Shown: one piece after another, positions 1 through 7,881 of the stretch
How positions within the stretch are numbered: the first letter of the stretch is position 1
Layout of the letters: each line of letters starts with the position of its first letter
Source: a bacterium M00.F.Ca.ET.205.01.1.1
GTDB lineage: Bacteria; Pseudomonadota; Alphaproteobacteria; Rhizobiales; Rhizobiaceae
Length of the DNA: 64,000 bases
Assembly: GCA_004791255.1 (NCBI GenBank)
Contig: SRUQ01000009.1
Location: forward strand, 62,001-126,000
Direction: 5' to 3'
Made by a program: the position numbers and the translations under genes
The notes under the pieces: generated by a model
Database searches by the model: none
What the model was told of the DNA's origin: nothing
Seen by the model: the letters and a program-made list of their open reading frames with translations, nothing else

Positions 1-823
1 CGTTTTCGCCGCTGGCCGATTTGGAGTCCAGCGCGATGCGGTCGAAGGCATAGTTGACGATGCCGGCCGCCTGCTGCAGCGAGTAGATATGGTTGGGCTC
101 GCGCCGCTGCGTGCGGCCGTCGGCGGCAAGCTGCGCCAGGACGACGCCGACCGGGCGGCCGTCAGGGATGCCGAAGCGCACCAGCGTGGTGCCCAGCAGC
201 CGCGACAGCCGCTGCGAGCGCACTTCAAGGCCGAAGGAGGCCGCGATCTGCTGCACTGCGCCGGCATCGCCGTCGACGGTCACCAGCACCTCGTCGGGGA
301 CGAATTCGCCGGCCACGGCGCGCGGCGGCTGAACGGCGATGAGATCGGTCGGCGAGACGATCGGACCGCTCGGCGGCGGGCCGGCCTGGTTGCCTCCGGC
401 GGGAGGTGTCGCGGGTCCGGGACTTGGCGTCGGCACCGGCGGCGTGGCGGCTGCCGGGTTGGGGAACAAATCGACGATCAGCGCCGGCAGGAACACCGCG
501 CCGGCCGCGTCCGATCCGTCCTGTGCGCCAGTATCGTCCTTGGCGCAGTCGGTGCCCGCCGCATTGGTGCCGTTGCGGCACTCGGTCTTTGCCGGGTCGG
601 GTTTGGCATTGTTGTTCTGCGCCGACGCGGGCACGGCGGTGATTGTCACCGCCGCCGCCAAAGCACTTCCAAGAAAAGTGCGTAGCGGTTTTCTCGGGAA
701 AAGCGCAAAGCGCTTTCCCTTGGGAATTGCGTCAAAACAGGCAGGTTGAGCGGGTCGGCGTTTCCGTGACCCGCCGACCCGTCCAAGGATTGCCGCAAAT
801 CGAATGACCGCCTCAGCCGCCAT
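1..823 (-). CDS. Secreted subtilase-like (S8-type) protein, N-terminal part only
   Basis: The reading frame is open from an ATG at 823 to the left window edge, so the C-terminal catalytic part is not visible. A clean Sec signal peptide (RKPLRTFLGSALAAA, then PASA|Q) is followed by a Pro/Ala-rich low-complexity linker and then by a segment with EVLVTVDGDAG, FGLEVRSQRLSRLLGTTLVRF and REPNHIYSLQQ, which resembles the inhibitor-like propeptide of bacterial subtilases. The S8 assignment is inference because no catalytic Asp/His/Ser is inside the window. The start is uncertain: the only in-frame ATG overlaps the end of the anti-sigma gene and puts about 45 residues before the signal peptide, encoded by a hairpin and a dispersed repeat. 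It sits downstream of, and on the same strand as, the ECF sigma/anti-sigma pair, so it may be a target or co-transcribed member. Confidence 0.6.
   Translation of the reverse strand, partial: MAAEAVIRFAAILGRVGGSRKRRPAQPACFDAIPKGKRFALFPRKPLRTFLGSALAAAVTITAVPASAQNNNAKPDPAKTECRNGTNAAGTDCAKDDTGAQDGSDAAGAVFLPALIVDLFPNPAAATPPVPTPSPGPATPPAGGNQAGPPPSGPIVSPTDLIAVQPPRAVAGEFVPDEVLVTVDGDAGAVQQIAASFGLEVRSQRLSRLLGTTLVRFGIPDGRPVGVVLAQLAADGRTQRREPNHIYSLQQAAGIVNYAFDRIALDSKSASGEN
662..738. repeat. Dispersed intergenic repeat, copy A
   Basis: The stretch shares its outer parts with 21489-21540: a block ending GAAAAGTG, a shared CGGTTTTC core, and GGGAATTGCGTCAAAAC at the right end. Copy A carries an extra internal palindromic insert around AAAGCGCAAAGCGCTTT. 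I remember similar sequences between genes in many Mesorhizobium genomes, but that was not checked. This copy overlaps the 5' end of the S8-like reading frame. Confidence 0.7.
751..781. other. Strong inverted repeat between anti-sigma gene and S8-like gene
   Basis: Perfect 10-bp arms (CGGGTCGGCG at 751-760, CGCCGACCCG at 772-781) flank an 11-nt loop, just after the anti-sigma stop codon on the minus strand. No T-run follows, so this is a possible attenuator or mRNA-stability hairpin rather than a proven terminator. Confidence 0.5.
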
Positions 824-1481
824 CAGCCGGTTTCCTTCCCTCGATCACAGTTTCCGCGAGAGGCTGGGCGGCAATGAGGCCGCGCAGCCTCTCGTAATCG
901 GCGGCGGTCGTCGCCGGAATGGCAAGCCTGAAGACACCGTCGGCGGTCGGCCCGCCGATGATCTTGAGCTTGTTGGCGTCGAGGAAGCCGGCAATGTCGG
1001 CCATCTTCGCCTCCGGCTTGAATTTGACCAGGGCGAACGGCATCTTCGCCAGATCGTCTTGCGCGCCGGCGATTTCGAAATCATGGCTCTGGCCGCCGGG
1101 TTGCACCAGCGACTGCACCATGACCAGCGCCAGCAGTGCCGCTGCCGCTGCCCAGGCGACGCCGGCCGGCACCGCCATGAAGCGGCCCCAGGCCTGCGCC
1201 AGCCAGGACGACCCTGCCGGCTTGCGAGCGGGGCCGACTTCGGCATCGAGCGCCCTGGCGAAGCGGCTGAGCGCGTCGGCCGGCGGCCGGATCGTCTCAT
1301 TGGCGGCGGCGGTGCTGGAAAATTCGGCCTCGGCCTCGCCAAGTGCCGCAAGCGCAGCCGGATCGCTGGCCAGCCATTCCTCGATGGCTTCCAGGTCCGA
1401 GCCTTCCAGCGAGCCGTTCAGGTAGAACGGCAGCAGCGTTTCCATTTCGTCGCGGCGCGACATTTTTTCAGCGGCGCTCAT
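813..1481 (-). CDS. Anti-sigma factor, single-span membrane protein
   Basis: The product is about 222 aa. The first ~90 residues are soluble and resemble zinc-finger-less anti-sigma domains (MSRRDEMETLLPFYLNGSLEG...). One transmembrane segment follows (AGVAWAAAAALLALVMVQSL), then a ~90-residue periplasmic part. It presumably holds the neighbouring ECF sigma factor inactive at the inner membrane. The ATG at 1481 overlaps the sigma gene stop as ATGA, which favours it over an in-frame GTG two codons upstream and implies translational coupling. No HxxxCxxC zinc motif is present, so it belongs to a non-ZAS anti-sigma type. The sensed signal is unknown. Confidence 0.85.
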   Translation of the reverse strand: MSAAEKMSRRDEMETLLPFYLNGSLEGSDLEAIEEWLASDPAALAALGEAEAEFSSTAAANETIRPPADALSRFARALDAEVGPARKPAGSSWLAQAWGRFMAVPAGVAWAAAAALLALVMVQSLVQPGGQSHDFEIAGAQDDLAKMPFALVKFKPEAKMADIAGFLDANKLKIIGGPTADGVFRLAIPATTAADYERLRGLIAAQPLAETVIEGRKPADGG

Positions 1482-2104
1482 GGCCACCCCCTGTCGTAAC
1501 CGGCGGCCTTGAGGGCCTCGCCGAGTTTCTTGCGGGCGTAGAACATCCGGGTCTTGACCGTGGCGACCGGAATGTCGAGCACCTCGCCGATCTCGGTAAC
1601 CGATTGCCCCTGATAATAGGCAAGGTCGATGACGATACGATGTTCCTGCGGTAAGGCGTCGATGAAACGGCGCAGTGCCGCGCCCTTGTCTTCCTTCATG
1701 GTGGCGACTTCAGGCGTGTCGGCGCTGTCGGGCACCGCGGCGGCGGCCTCGTCGTCGATCCAGTCTTCCTTCTTCTTGCGCAGCAGCGACAGCGCCTTGA
1801 AGCGGGCGATGCCGAGCAGCCATGTCGAGACTTCGGAGCGCCCTTCGAAACCTGGCGCCTGTCGCCACAGTTCGAGGAACACTTCGTTGGCGATATCGTC
1901 AGCCATCATTTCCGATCCCGTCTGGCGCGCCACGAAGCGGTAGATTCGCGCGTGGTGACGCATGAACAGGAGCCGCACGGCAGCCCGGTCGCCCTTCGCG
2001 ACCCGGTCGACAAGCGCGCGATCGGTCTCCGTCGCCGCCGTCATGTCCGGTTGAGCCGCCTGGCTCCTGTAGGCTCTGTCGCTAATCGGTCCAAAAAGGT
2101 TCAT
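1478..2104 (-). CDS. ECF-family RNA polymerase sigma factor
   Basis: The product is up to 208 aa. The sigma-70 region 2 helix is visible as DDIANEVFLELWRQ, followed by the -10 recognition part STWLLGIARFKALSLLRK. A linker leads to region 4 with the helix-turn-helix VTEIGEVLDIPVATVKTRMFYARKKL. It directs core polymerase to a small stress or surface regulon. The gene is first in a tightly coupled pair with its anti-sigma factor. An alternative start at the internal ATG at 2044 (MTAATETD) is realistic, since the GGAGG before 2104 abuts the codon with no spacer. Both starts retain region 2 intact. Confidence 0.9.
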   Translation of the reverse strand: MNLFGPISDRAYRSQAAQPDMTAATETDRALVDRVAKGDRAAVRLLFMRHHARIYRFVARQTGSEMMADDIANEVFLELWRQAPGFEGRSEVSTWLLGIARFKALSLLRKKKEDWIDDEAAAAVPDSADTPEVATMKEDKGAALRRFIDALPQEHRIVIDLAYYQGQSVTEIGEVLDIPVATVKTRMFYARKKLGEALKAAGYDRGWP

Positions 2105-2170
2105 CCTCCGCCCAGGAATTCGCGGAGGCTAGCCGAAGAAAGTTTGTGTTGCCAGAGGGTGAGGAGCGTC

Positions 2171-2410
2171 CCGCCGAAGGCGGGTCAATCGACAATGATT
2201 TGTCGATTGAAGCGACGAACGCCCGAAGCCATAGCGTAGGGCCGGGCGACCCGCCGAAGGCGGGTCAATCGACAATGATTTGTCGATTGAAGCGACGAAC
2301 GCCCGAAGCCATAGCGTAGGGCCGGGCGACCCGCCGAAAGCGGGTCGCCCGACAGTGATTTGTCGATTGAAGCGACTAACGCCTGAAGCCATGGCGTAGG
2401 GCCGGGCGGG
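2171..2410. repeat. Three tandem 80-bp units, each with three hairpins
   Basis: Units run 2171-2250, 2251-2330 and 2331-2410, with the first two nearly identical and the third diverged. Each intact unit has a CCGCC-GAA-GGCGG hairpin, a perfect hairpin with arms TCAATCGACA and TGTCGATTGA around ATGATT, and outer arms CGCCCG/CGGGCG. The array fills the gap between the sigma factor start and the TetR stop and is not protein coding. It resembles REP/BIME-like arrays rather than CRISPR, because there are no unique spacers. Confidence 0.9.
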
Positions 2411-2423
2411 CCGCTCTGATTGC

Positions 2424-3062
2424 TCAAGCGTAGGGCGTGCCTGCCATTGCGGTTTCGATGCCGATGCTGCCCTTGTCGACGAGGGCGAGAAAAGCGGCAC
2501 TCGCTTTTTCCGTGTTTCGGGTTTCTCGAAAGGTCCGGTGCGCCTCGATGAAGGCCACGCTCCATGTCGCCAGGAGCAGGGTGGCCGCCAACTGGGCGTC
2601 GGCATCAGTCGCATCCCGCCCCGCACCTTCCGCCAGCGCCACCGCCAGAATCTGTGCGAGTTCGTCCCGTATCGCCCTGGCCCGGGCCTTGAGCGTTTCG
2701 CTGCCCGCGACGGTCCCGGTAAGGTCCTGGCTGCGTGCCGAGAATTCGACGACGGGGCTGCGTTCCGCGACCAGCCGATGCGCCAACAGGCGCAGCGCCT
2801 CGACCGGCGCGACGCCGGGATCGCGCTGCCGCAGCGCTTCGCGCAGCATCTCGCGGCCCTCTTCATCGCGATCGAAGAACATGTCCTCCTTGCGCGGGAA
2901 GTGATTGAACACGGTCATCCGCCCGACATCGGCTGCTTCGGCGATCTCGTCCACCGTCACATGATCGAAACCGCGCTCGAAGAAGAGGCGTGTCGCGGCA
3001 TCGGAGATGCCTTGCCGCGTGGCAAGGCGCTTACGGGATCGGCGGTCTGGCGGCACAGGCAT
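2424..3062 (-). CDS. TetR/AcrR-family transcriptional repressor
   Basis: The product is about 212 aa from the ATG at 3062 (MPVPPDRRSRKRLATRQG). The frame remains open upstream to 3131, but that would run the protein through the operator sites. The N-terminal helix-turn-helix is typical of TetR proteins (AATRLFFERGFDHVTVDEIAEAADVGRMTVFNHFPRKEDMF, about residues 22-62). The C-terminal ligand domain is all-helical and diverse. It lies divergent from an MFS efflux gene, so it most likely represses that gene and itself until an unknown drug-like ligand binds. The 3' end abuts an 80-bp tandem repeat array. Confidence 0.88.
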   Translation of the reverse strand: MPVPPDRRSRKRLATRQGISDAATRLFFERGFDHVTVDEIAEAADVGRMTVFNHFPRKEDMFFDRDEEGREMLREALRQRDPGVAPVEALRLLAHRLVAERSPVVEFSARSQDLTGTVAGSETLKARARAIRDELAQILAVALAEGAGRDATDADAQLAATLLLATWSVAFIEAHRTFRETRNTEKASAAFLALVDKGSIGIETAMAGTPYA

Positions 3063-3082
3063 GGGCCTTCGATACCACGATG

Positions 3083-3099
3083 TATGTACTGGGTACATA
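3083..3099. promoter_or_regulatory. Operator-like palindrome 1 of the TetR/MFS pair
   Basis: TATGTAC and GTACATA form a perfect 7-bp inverted repeat around TGG, 21 bp upstream of the TetR start. The form TGTACTNNGTAYAT recurs in the second site. Binding by the adjacent TetR protein is inferred from position and symmetry. Confidence 0.6.
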
Positions 3100-3134
3100 T
3101 TCGTATTGACATGTAGAAGTCGATCGTTCATATC

Positions 3135-3165
3135 TGTACTTAGTATATATTTAAACCGAGTACAC
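3135..3165. promoter_or_regulatory. Operator-like sites 2 and 3 of the TetR/MFS pair
   Basis: TGTACTTAGTATAT (3135-3148) matches the pattern TGTACTNNGTAYAT of the first palindrome. On the opposite strand GTGTACTCGGTTTAA (3151-3165) repeats its TGTACTNNGT half. The AT-rich segment between them is the likely core promoter of the efflux gene, so bound repressor would occlude it. Confidence 0.5.
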
Positions 3166-3233
3166 TAACGAGCGTTCAGGCCGCACAGGCTCCCGCCATT
3201 CAAACACGACCGGCCGTTCGCCTGGAGCCGACC

Positions 3234-4430
3234 ATGAACAGATCCCTTATCGTCATCTTCGCCGCCATCTGCCTCGACGCCGTTGGCATTGGCCTCGTCT
3301 TTCCAATTCTGCCGCGGCTTCTCGAAGAGGTGACGCACAGCCCCGATGTCGCGCCCTACATCGGCATAATGACCGCGCTCTATGCGGTCATGCAGTTCGT
3401 CTTCGCTCCTATGCTCGGCGCGCTGAGCGACAATCTCGGCAGGCGTCCGGTGCTGCTCGTTTCGCTGGCGGGCGCCGCGATCAATTATGTCGTCATGGCA
3501 TTCGCACCGCAGCTTTGGATGCTGTTTCTCGGCCGCGCCATCGCCGGGTTGACCAGCGCCAATGTCTCAGTGGCTATGGCCTACATCACCGATATCTCGC
3601 CGCCGCAGACGCGGGCTCGTCGCTTCGGCCTGTTCAATGCCATGTTCGGCGCCGGCTTCATCGTCGGGCCGGTTCTCGGCGGGCTGCTGGGCGACCATTG
3701 GCTGCGGCTGCCATTCATCGTCGCAGCCGTGCTGAATGCACTGAATCTCCTGCTCGCCTTCTTCATCCTGCCGGAGTCCCGCTCACCGGCCCGCCGGCAG
3801 ATCGAGCTGGCCGCGCTCAACCCGCTGCGGCCGCTGGGTTGGGTCTTCTCGCTGAAGGGGCTTCTGCCTGTCGTGCTGGTGTTCTTCATCCTGAGCGCCA
3901 CCGGCGACGCCTATGGCACCTGCTGGGCCTTGTGGGGTTTCGACACGTTCGGGTGGAATGGCCTCTGGATCGGCCTGTCGCTGGGCGCCTTCGGCGTCTG
4001 CCAGACGCTGGTGCAGGCATTTCTGCCCGGCCCCGCGACCAGGTTGCTCGGTGAGCGCTGGGCCGTCATCGTCGGCATTGGCTGCGCCTCAACCGCTCTC
4101 CTCGCCATGGCCTTCGCCAGCCAGGGCTGGATGGTGTTTGCCATCATGCCGGTCTTCGCGCTGGCCGGTATTGGCGCGCCGGCATTTCAGGCCTTCGTCA
4201 CCCGAAAGGTCGATCCCGCCCTGCAGGGCCAGCTCCAGGGCGTGCTGGCATCGGCGGTCAGCCTGGCTTCCATCGTCGCGCCGCTGGCATTCTCGACATT
4301 CTACTTCGGCGTCCAGAAGCACTGGCCCGGAGCCATCTGGCTCCTGGTGGTCGTCATCTATGCAACAGCAATCCCGCTGGTTTTCCTCGCCACACGCACG
4401 GCCCGCTCCCTGCAGCCGGCAAGTGCATAG
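3234..4430 (+). CDS. TetA-like MFS drug:H+ antiporter
   Basis: The 398-aa protein has about 12 hydrophobic segments and fits the TCR/Tet branch of the major facilitator superfamily. Visible signatures are the N-terminal CLDAVGIGLVFPILPRLL, the cytoplasmic loop 2-3 motif GALSDNLGRRPVLL (about residues 63-76) and the helix-5 motif FGAGFIVGPVLGG. It probably exports a hydrophobic or cationic drug across the inner membrane in exchange for protons. A divergent TetR gene and three operator-like sites precede it. Tetracycline itself is only one possible substrate, since many environmental homologues pump other compounds. Confidence 0.87.
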   Translation: MNRSLIVIFAAICLDAVGIGLVFPILPRLLEEVTHSPDVAPYIGIMTALYAVMQFVFAPMLGALSDNLGRRPVLLVSLAGAAINYVVMAFAPQLWMLFLGRAIAGLTSANVSVAMAYITDISPPQTRARRFGLFNAMFGAGFIVGPVLGGLLGDHWLRLPFIVAAVLNALNLLLAFFILPESRSPARRQIELAALNPLRPLGWVFSLKGLLPVVLVFFILSATGDAYGTCWALWGFDTFGWNGLWIGLSLGAFGVCQTLVQAFLPGPATRLLGERWAVIVGIGCASTALLAMAFASQGWMVFAIMPVFALAGIGAPAFQAFVTRKVDPALQGQLQGVLASAVSLASIVAPLAFSTFYFGVQKHWPGAIWLLVVVIYATAIPLVFLATRTARSLQPASA

Positions 4431-4451
4431 CGCAGAGCCTGCGAAAGGCGT

Positions 4452-5291
4452 CTAACTCAAAAACGGCTTCGCCTTCATCGTCGCCGGAACCGGCAAGCCG
4501 AGGCGGCTCAGCACGGTCGGCGCCAGTTGCAACTGGTCGAGCAGCGTATCGGCCTGCGGTCCCTGGCCGGCGCCGAAATAGTAGAGCGCAAAATCCTGCA
4601 TCTCGTCATCATGGCCGCCATGGTGGCCACGGTCGGTCTGGCCGTGATCGGCGGTGACCATCACCTCGTAGCCGGCCGCGATCCAGCCCGGCAGGAAGGC
4701 GGCCAGCATGCCGTCCATCGCATAGCAGGCATGGTCCATCTCGTGGCAGTCATGGCCGAAGCGGTGACCCATCGAATCCAGCGTGCAAGTGTGCAGGATG
4801 CCGTAGTCGATGCCATGGCGCTTGGTCAGCATGGTCAGTGTCGCGAACAGGTCGACATCGCTCGGCGTCATCTGGTTGCGCAAATTATAGCCGGTCATGG
4901 TGTGGAAGCGGCCATGCGTGATCGGGCCGCCGGGCTCGTCGTACTCCATGTCCTCGACCAGATCGAACGGATAGGACCGGAAGAATTCCGACCAGTAGGA
5001 GTGGGTGACCGCACCCGTCTCGCCGCCGGCCTTGCTGACCTCGGAGAAGATGTCGGGCTGTTCGACGCGAAAGCGGTTCTCATTGGAGAGGATGCCGTGC
5101 ACCTGCGGCGACACGCCGGTGTGGATCGAGGCATAGCAGCAGGCCGAGGTCGACGGCAGCACCGAGCGCATCTTCCACACCCGCGCTTCGCCCGATTGCA
5201 CCCAGCCTTCCAGATTGCCCATCAGCCGGCGCCAGTTGCGGTAGGGCACGCCGTCGAGGATGATCAGCAGAAGCTTGGTCCTGAGCGCCAC
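4452..5291 (-). CDS. Alkaline-phosphatase-superfamily (type I phosphodiesterase) enzyme
   Basis: The product is about 279 aa. The superfamily metal site is visible: LLLIILDGVPYRNW at the start, PSTSACCYASIHTGVSP with the Thr/Ser nucleophile region, HTCTLDSMGHRFGHD, and VTADHGQTDRGHHGGHDDE. This pattern fits nucleotide pyrophosphatase/phosphodiesterase-type hydrolases; the substrate cannot be read from the sequence. I chose the GTG at 5291 because GGAG lies six bases upstream; the in-frame ATG at 5303 has no ribosome site. It is last in the minus-strand ABC transporter run, so it may process an imported phosphorylated compound. No signal peptide is seen, so it should be cytoplasmic. Confidence 0.8.
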   Translation of the reverse strand: MALRTKLLLIILDGVPYRNWRRLMGNLEGWVQSGEARVWKMRSVLPSTSACCYASIHTGVSPQVHGILSNENRFRVEQPDIFSEVSKAGGETGAVTHSYWSEFFRSYPFDLVEDMEYDEPGGPITHGRFHTMTGYNLRNQMTPSDVDLFATLTMLTKRHGIDYGILHTCTLDSMGHRFGHDCHEMDHACYAMDGMLAAFLPGWIAAGYEVMVTADHGQTDRGHHGGHDDEMQDFALYYFGAGQGPQADTLLDQLQLAPTVLSRLGLPVPATMKAKPFLS

Positions 5292-5391
5292 GGGCGGCTC
5301 CATAGGGTCTGGCGGTTGAGATAGTGGCGCCGTGCGACCATCGGGCGGCACGGCGCTTCAGAACTATCAGATTGCGGCGACCAGGCTGAGC

Positions 5392-7047
5392 CTAATTCCC
5401 GGCGCTGGCCATGCGCCGTCCCTTGATCGCCTTCTCCAGCCAGCCGATCTCCATTTCCGGAACGGACGACAGCAACAGGTCGGTGTAGGCATCGAAGGGC
5501 GGCGTCAGCACCTTGCTCTTGGAACCGTAGCGCACCACCTCGCCGCGATACATCACCGCGATCGAATCGGCGATTGACTTCACCGTCGCCAGATCGTGGG
5601 TGATGAAGAGGTAGGCGACCTTCTCGTGCTCCTGCAGGTTGAGCAGCAGTTTGAGGATGCCGTTGGCCACCAGCGGGTCAAGCGCCGATGTCACCTCATC
5701 GCAGATGATCAGCTTCGGCTTGGCGGCAAGCGAGCGCGCGATGCAGACGCGCTGTTTCTGGCCACCCGAGAGCTCGGCCGGATAGCGGTCGATGAAGCCC
5801 TTGCCCATCTCGATCTCGTCGAGCAGCTCGGCGACGCGCCGGTCGCGTTCGCGCCCGCGAATGCCGAAATAGAATTCGAGCGGCCGGCCGATGATGGTGC
5901 CGACGGTCTGGCGCGGGTTCATCGCCACGTCGGCCATCTGGTAGATCATCTGCAACTGGCGCAGATCTTCCTTCGGCCGGTCGGCAAGCCGGTTGGCCAG
6001 CGGACGCCCGTCGAAGGTCACCGTGCCCTGTTCGGGCGGCAAGAGCCCGGTGATGGCGCGCGCCAGCGTCGACTTGCCGGAGCCGGATTCGCCGACCACG
6101 GCCAGCGTCTGACCGGGGTAGATGTCGACCGAGACGTTCTTGAGCACCTTGACCTGGCCGCCGCCATAGGCGGCGGTGACGTTCTTCACCGACAGGAACG
6201 GCGTCGCGCCGGGGTTCTGCTCCTGGTGTTCGATCTCGTGCACCGAGACCAGCGCGTTGGTGTATTCTTGGCGCGGCTCCTTGATGATCTGGCGGGTACC
6301 GCCCCATTCGACCAGCCGGCCATGGCGCAACACCATGATCTCGTCGGAGACCTGGGCGACAACGGCAAGGTCGTGGGTGATGTAGAGCGCCGCCACATGC
6401 GTGTCGCGGATGGCGTCCTTGATCGCGGCCAGCACGTCGATCTGCGTCGTCACGTCGAGCGCCGTGGTCGGCTCGTCGAAGACGATCAGGTCGGGCTCGG
6501 AACACAGCGCCATCGCCGTCATCACGCGCTGCAACTGGCCACCCGAAACCTGGTGCGGGAACCGTTCGCCGATAGTCTCAGGGTTGGGCAGGCTGAGCTT
6601 CTTGAACAGCGCGATGGCGCGCTTCTCGGCCTCGGCCCGTGTCGCGGTGCCGTGCAGCAGCGTGGCTTCCACCACCTGGTCCATCAGCCTGTGCGCCGGG
6701 TTGAAGGCGGCCGCCGCCGACTGCGCGACATAGCAGACCTCGCGGCCGCGCAGTTTGCGAAAGCCTTCCTTGCCGCCCTTCAATATGTCGCGGCCGTTGA
6801 GGATCACCTCGCCGCCGGTGATGCGCACGCCGCCGCGGCCATAGCCCATCGACGACAGGCCGATGGTCGACTTGCCGGCGCCGGATTCGCCGATCAGGCC
6901 GAGCACCTTGCCCTTTTCCAGCGTCAGCGAAACATCATGGACCAGCGTGATGGTCTTCGGCGCTTCGCCGGGCGGATAGACCGTCGCTTCGATGCGCAGG
7001 TTGCGGATGTCGAGGAGAGGGGTGGACTTTGCCATGCCGTTAGCCAT
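5392..7047 (-). CDS. Peptide-type ABC transporter, two fused ATPase domains (DppD-DppF-like)
   Basis: The 551-aa protein carries two complete ABC domains. The first has Walker A GESGAGKST, signature VSGGQLQRV and Walker B LIVFDEPTTALD. The second has GESGSGKST, LSGGQKQRV and LIICDEVTSALD. Both belong to the oligopeptide/nickel family, and the fused form resembles YejF. The ATG at 7047 shares a base with the stop of the preceding permease gene (TGATG overlap), so the subunits are translationally coupled. The second domain has DEV in place of the usual DEP, a conservative difference. The protein energises uptake by the two adjacent permeases. Confidence 0.93.
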   Translation of the reverse strand: MANGMAKSTPLLDIRNLRIEATVYPPGEAPKTITLVHDVSLTLEKGKVLGLIGESGAGKSTIGLSSMGYGRGGVRITGGEVILNGRDILKGGKEGFRKLRGREVCYVAQSAAAAFNPAHRLMDQVVEATLLHGTATRAEAEKRAIALFKKLSLPNPETIGERFPHQVSGGQLQRVMTAMALCSEPDLIVFDEPTTALDVTTQIDVLAAIKDAIRDTHVAALYITHDLAVVAQVSDEIMVLRHGRLVEWGGTRQIIKEPRQEYTNALVSVHEIEHQEQNPGATPFLSVKNVTAAYGGGQVKVLKNVSVDIYPGQTLAVVGESGSGKSTLARAITGLLPPEQGTVTFDGRPLANRLADRPKEDLRQLQMIYQMADVAMNPRQTVGTIIGRPLEFYFGIRGRERDRRVAELLDEIEMGKGFIDRYPAELSGGQKQRVCIARSLAAKPKLIICDEVTSALDPLVANGILKLLLNLQEHEKVAYLFITHDLATVKSIADSIAVMYRGEVVRYGSKSKVLTPPFDAYTDLLLSSVPEMEIGWLEKAIKGRRMASAGN

Positions 7048-7871
7048 CAGCCGCGTCCTCCCTTCAGGCTCGTCGTGCGATTGAGGATCCAGTCGGCGAC
7101 AAGGTTGACCGAGATTGCCAGCGCCGCGATCGCCGCCGCCGGAATGAGTGCGGCGGCGATGCCGAAGACGATGCCGTCCTTGTTTTCCTTGACCATGCCG
7201 CCCCAGTCGGCATCCGGCGGCTGCACGCCGAGGCCGAGGAAGGACAGCGTCGACAGGAACAGCACCGCGTAGATGAAGCGCAGGCCGAGTTCCGAGACCA
7301 GCGGCGACAGCGCATTGGGCAGGATCTCGCGGAAGATGATCCAGGCGCTGCCTTCGCCGCGCAATTTGGCGGCTTCGACATAGTCCATGACGTTGATGTC
7401 GACGGCGACCGCGCGCGACAGACGGTAGACGCGCGTCGAATCGAGAATGCCCATCACCAGGATGAGCGTCACCAGGTTTGTCGGCAGCACCGAGAGCACG
7501 ACGAGAGCCATGATCAGCGTCGGGATCGACATTAAGAGGTCGACGAGGCGCGACAGGATCGTATCGTACCAGCCGCCGAAGACGGCGGCCGAGAAGCCGA
7601 GGATGGCGCCGAGCGAGAACGACAGCGCGGTGGCCAGCACGGCGATGAACAAGGTGATGCGGGCGCCGTAGATCATGCGCGACAGGAGATCGCGGCCAAG
7701 GTTGTCGGTGCCCAGCCAGTGCGCCGCCGACATCGGTTCCCAGACGTCGCCGACGATCTCGGCGTTGTCGTGCGGCGAGATCCATGGCGCGAAGATTGCC
7801 GCCAGCACGAACAGGGCGGTCAGCACAAGGCCGATCAAGGCGGGGATGGGGATGCGTCTTATGTCGAGCAT
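7047..7871 (-). CDS. Peptide-type ABC transporter permease (DppC-like)
   Basis: The 274-aa membrane protein has about six transmembrane helices and the binding-protein-dependent permease signature EAAKLRGEGSAWIIFREILPNALSPL (about residues 175-200), where it docks onto the ATPase. The N-terminal WLGTDNLGRDLLSRMIYGAR motif is characteristic of the DppC/OppC subfamily. It pairs with the DppB-like protein encoded 10 bp upstream and overlaps the ATPase gene. Confidence 0.93.
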   Translation of the reverse strand: MLDIRRIPIPALIGLVLTALFVLAAIFAPWISPHDNAEIVGDVWEPMSAAHWLGTDNLGRDLLSRMIYGARITLFIAVLATALSFSLGAILGFSAAVFGGWYDTILSRLVDLLMSIPTLIMALVVLSVLPTNLVTLILVMGILDSTRVYRLSRAVAVDINVMDYVEAAKLRGEGSAWIIFREILPNALSPLVSELGLRFIYAVLFLSTLSFLGLGVQPPDADWGGMVKENKDGIVFGIAAALIPAAAIAALAISVNLVADWILNRTTSLKGGRG

Positions 7872-7881
7872 GCCCGCCCCC

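Noticed and set aside
2044..2104. ECF-type autopromoter (TGAACC and CGAC about 16 bp apart) overlapping the sigma gene start
   Set aside because: Both elements deviate from consensus and the spacing could be chance; kept only as a hint for the start at 2044.
2171..2410. Possible CRISPR array
   Set aside because: Units are 80 bp, contiguous and lack unique spacers; no cas gene is near.
2129..2866. Open frame reading through the 80-bp repeats and part of the TetR gene in another frame
   Set aside because: Its C-terminus is just the translated repeat unit and the rest is a shadow of the TetR gene.
5596..7272. Plus-strand frame opposite the ABC ATPase and the adjacent permease
   Set aside because: Shadow of the minus-strand ABC genes, with no ribosome site or known domain.
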